DNA of 64,000 nt from UBA2336 sp965227265. GTDB lineage: Bacteria; Bacteroidota; Bacteroidia; Cytophagales; Cyclobacteriaceae. The first letter of the stretch is position 1. Each line of letters starts with the position of its first letter. Shown here piece after piece: positions 61,643 to 64,000 of this stretch. The position numbers were made by a program, and so were the translations under genes. The notes beneath the pieces are model-generated. The model saw only the letters and a program-made list of their open reading frames with translations, had not been told where the DNA came from and ran no database searches. The stretch covers positions 1,922,001 through 1,986,000 of the forward strand of contig OZ245738.1 in NCBI GenBank assembly GCA_965227265.1, read 5' to 3'.

Positions 61643-62230
61643 ATGAAGAAGATTGTACTGGTTTGCTTGATTATTGGATCATCCTTTACTGCTTTCGCGC
61701 AGGACAGTCTTCGCAGTGAACTTGACTCCGATACCGTATTTCTAAAATCAGACACAGCAACACTGCAATCTTATGCGAGTCGCTACGATCCGCGTAAAGC
61801 ACTTATGTTTGCAGCGATTGTTCCCGGACTTGGGCAGATCTATAATAAAAAATACTGGAAAGTGCCCTTGGTGTATGGAGGTCTCATTGGTTTTGGATAT
61901 GGGATGCAGTTCTACCAAAATGGATATACAGATTTTAAAGCAGCACTTTTCGATTTACTTGAATCAGGCGATCAAACAATATTCGTTCGGGGTTATAACT
62001 ATGATGAGGACCGCCTTCGAAGTCTTGTTAACCGATACAGACGTGAACGCGACTTTTTCATGATCCTGATGGGCGGCATGTACCTGCTACAGATGGTTGA
62101 TGCCCATGTCGATGCTCACCTGAAAGAGTTTGACCTCAACCCAAACCTGCAAGTATCTATCATGCCTACCATGAACAACGATATGCTTACCGGACGAACC
62201 ATGGGCATGTCGTTGATCTTTAAATTTTAA
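61643..62230 (+). CDS. DUF5683-type membrane-associated protein
   Basis: A 195-residue exported protein: signal peptide (KKIVLVCLIIGSSFTAFAQ), then a ~100-residue DUF5683-like region with the pattern ALMFAAIVPGLGQIYNKKYW, VYGGLIGFGYGMQFYQNGY and a last hydrophobic helix (FFMILMGGMYLLQMVDAHVD), ending in a strand (MGMSLIFKF). The P-G-L-G-Q-x-Y-N motif recalls TM2-type small membrane domains. It commonly sits between parB and dapB in this phylum. Function unknown. Confidence 0.8.
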   Translation: MKKIVLVCLIIGSSFTAFAQDSLRSELDSDTVFLKSDTATLQSYASRYDPRKALMFAAIVPGLGQIYNKKYWKVPLVYGGLIGFGYGMQFYQNGYTDFKAALFDLLESGDQTIFVRGYNYDEDRLRSLVNRYRRERDFFMILMGGMYLLQMVDAHVDAHLKEFDLNPNLQVSIMPTMNNDMLTGRTMGMSLIFKF

Positions 62231-62235
62231 GCCCA

Positions 62236-62940
62236 ATGAAAATATTGTTGCTCGGGTATGGAAAAATGGGCAAAGCCATTGAGAAGATCGCGTTGGAACG
62301 CGGCCATGAAATCGTTGGGCGGATTGATTCAAAAGATCTTTCGCAGATAGCAACTTCAAAGGCTGATGTAGCCATCGAGTTCTCGCAACCGGAAGCAGCA
62401 TTTGAAAACATTAAGGCTTGCCTCGAAAATAATATTCCAATTGCCTGCGGAACAACGGGCTGGCTCGATAAAAAAAGTGAAGTTGAAAAGCTTGCCCAAC
62501 AACATAATGGAACATTCTTTTACGCCTCAAACTATAGCGTAGGCGTAAATATTTTTTTTAAGCTCAACCAAAAGCTGGCAGTCATGATGAAAGCTTTTGA
62601 TCAGTACTCCGTGAGCATAGATGAAACGCATCATACTGAAAAAAAGGATGCGCCAAGTGGTACTGCTATAACACTCGCAGAAGGTATAATCCATGAAGGG
62701 ATTACCGAAAAATGGGTTAAGGAATCTTCTGAAGATAAAAATAGCCTCGTCATTAACTCATTCAGAATCAACGAAGTGCCGGGTACGCACACTGTGAAAT
62801 ACACTTCTGTAATTGACGACCTCGAAATACGACATATAGCCCATTCACGCGAAGGATTTGCGCGGGGAGCTGTTATGGTAGGCGAGTGGCTTCCCGGTAA
62901 AAAAGGTGTTTTAGGAATGGATGATTTCTTAAAATTCTGA
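62236..62940 (+). CDS. dapB: 4-Hydroxy-tetrahydrodipicolinate reductase
   Basis: A 234-residue NAD(P)H enzyme of the lysine/diaminopimelate pathway. It has the Rossmann motif LLGYGKMGKAIEKIA at the N-terminus, CGTTGWLDK, the active-site ETHHTEKKDAPSGTAITLAE (catalytic His and Lys), and AHSREGFARGAVM. Shorter than the E. coli enzyme (273) as is usual for Bacteroidota. It starts 5 bases after the DUF5683 gene. Confidence 0.96.
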   Translation: MKILLLGYGKMGKAIEKIALERGHEIVGRIDSKDLSQIATSKADVAIEFSQPEAAFENIKACLENNIPIACGTTGWLDKKSEVEKLAQQHNGTFFYASNYSVGVNIFFKLNQKLAVMMKAFDQYSVSIDETHHTEKKDAPSGTAITLAEGIIHEGITEKWVKESSEDKNSLVINSFRINEVPGTHTVKYTSVIDDLEIRHIAHSREGFARGAVMVGEWLPGKKGVLGMDDFLKF

Positions 62941-62986
62941 TTTTAATGCCTTTCTTTGCACGTTTTTAGTAAAGCAATACAACTGT

Positions 62987-64000
62987 ATGAATTGGAAGTT
63001 TTGGGAGAAAAAAGAAAAAAAGGACGCAAAGCCTAAGTCGAAAGTACGTGAGTGGTGGGATGCAATCCTTTTTGCGGTAATTGCTGCAACATTGATTCGT
63101 TGGCTGATCATGGAAGCTTACACAATCCCTACCCCTTCCATGGAGAATTCATTGCTCGTTGGCGACTTCCTGTTTGTTAGTAAGTTTCACTATGGAACAC
63201 GCACACCAAAGACTCCGCTTCAGGTTCCATTAACCCATCAGAAAATCTGGTTCACTGAAATTCCTTCGTATGTTGAATGGATTCAACTTCCGCAATATCG
63301 TTTACCGGGCATCAGTGAAGTAAAACGCGGTGATGTTGTTGTATTCAACGTTCCGGGAATGGAAGAAAACAACTGGGGCCTTCCACGCAGCCAGTGGAAA
63401 AAATATCCTGTAGATCTTAAAACAAATTATATTAAACGGTGTGTTGCTGTTTCCGGTGATGTGCTTGAGATTAAAGATCGTCAGGTGATCATCAATGGTA
63501 CGCCACTGGAGAATCCACCCAACATGCAGTTTGGATACATTGTTACTGCGAAAGATGAGATCAACAAACGCAACCTGGATAAGTACGATTTAGGTGAAGA
63601 AGATTTTACATTACTCGGAAGACCAGAAGCGAATAAGGTGATCTATCATATGTTTCTGACGGAGAAGCTTGCTGCAGAATTAAAAGCATTGCCTTACATA
63701 ACAGATGTTGCGCTGGATACTCAACGCTCCGATAACCCTGATCCGAGAACCTTCCCTCAATCCAAGCTTTTTAGTTGGAGCGCGGATAACTATGGGAAAT
63801 TGACCATCCCAAAAGAAGGCTGGACAATTCAGCTTAACGATTCGACACTTGCGATGTACGGATCAACCATTGTTGACTACGATCATAACGATGACGCTAA
63901 AATCACCGATGGAAAATTGTTCATTGACGGAAAAGAAGTAACGAGCTATACTTTTAACCAGAATTATTATTTCATGATGGGTGATAACCGTCACAACTCA
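62987..64000 (+). CDS. lepB: Signal peptidase I (3' end outside window)
   Basis: At least 338 residues of an inner-membrane type I signal peptidase; the frame is open at the window end. A lysine-rich N-terminus is followed by a membrane helix (residues 24-42) and the catalytic Ser51 in TIPTPSMENSLLVGD; Lys in NYIKRCVAVSGDVLEIKD is the general base. A large insertion of ~130 residues separates this from the MGDNRHNS box at the very end, which is usual for the long Bacteroidota enzymes. It follows dapB by 46 bases and was missed as a closed frame because its stop lies outside. Confidence 0.95.
   Translation, partial: MNWKFWEKKEKKDAKPKSKVREWWDAILFAVIAATLIRWLIMEAYTIPTPSMENSLLVGDFLFVSKFHYGTRTPKTPLQVPLTHQKIWFTEIPSYVEWIQLPQYRLPGISEVKRGDVVVFNVPGMEENNWGLPRSQWKKYPVDLKTNYIKRCVAVSGDVLEIKDRQVIINGTPLENPPNMQFGYIVTAKDEINKRNLDKYDLGEEDFTLLGRPEANKVIYHMFLTEKLAAELKALPYITDVALDTQRSDNPDPRTFPQSKLFSWSADNYGKLTIPKEGWTIQLNDSTLAMYGSTIVDYDHNDDAKITDGKLFIDGKEVTSYTFNQNYYFMMGDNRHNS

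Overview
This window reads as a chromosomal segment of a Bacteroidota bacterium, most likely a Cytophagales/Cytophagia-type gliding bacterium. The reasons are type IX secretion and gliding genes (two PorP/SprF proteins, a SprB-like giant adhesin, type B C-terminal sorting domains), the small ribosomal protein THX, a TamL-type lipoprotein of the Omp85 family, large FtsX-type permeases paired with PadR regulators, and promoters of the Bacteroidota form TTG-N19-TAnnTTTG. Gene density is high and nearly everything is core metabolism or cell envelope. I saw no insertion sequence, prophage, CRISPR array or tRNA gene.

Layout. 1-5.9 kb (minus): an operon of a PadR repressor, a second degenerate PadR-like protein, and two very large FtsX-type ABC permeases, the last running off the window. 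6-16 kb: small unknown genes, a DUF4397 lipoprotein, a third FtsX permease, a BatA/BatC-like pair, thiolase, a MORN-repeat protein, purC and a STAS protein. 16-26 kb: serine hydrolase, RNase Z, queuosine precursor transporter, a TrmH-type methyltransferase, TamL, a fused 2-oxoacid dehydrogenase E1, a MATE transporter and an ArsC-like protein.

26-33 kb (minus): a complete trp operon trpEGDCFBA. It is preceded by an 18-codon leader peptide with three consecutive Trp codons and a full set of alternative hairpins, i.e. a textbook ribosome-mediated attenuator. The leader starts 11 bases after the stop of thx (ribosomal protein THX), which has a near-consensus promoter of its own. I see no separate trp promoter, so thx and trp may share one transcript. 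Heptanucleotide repeats sit in two trp-operon gaps and supply the stop codons of trpA and trpG.

33-38 kb: a small unknown gene, the 4.5S SRP RNA with a perfect consensus promoter, a small transaldolase, an FtsE-like ATPase, an SRPBCC protein coupled to a zinc-ribbon/alpha-CTD-like protein, an ECF sigma factor with a probable anti-sigma partner, and a tRNA nucleotidyltransferase. 38-56 kb (minus): two successive adhesin-plus-PorP modules. The larger adhesin, about 3850 codons with 12 SprB repeats, is split by a single-base frameshift inside its seventh repeat. 56-64 kb (plus): pyrG, yidC, parA, parB, a DUF5683 gene, dapB and lepB, the last cut by the window edge.

The items most worth a second look are the trp attenuator and its link to thx, the frameshifted SprB-like adhesin, the PadR-type operator, and a terminator overlapped by a promoter in front of parA. 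Protein functions come from recognising family motifs by eye; no database search was possible.
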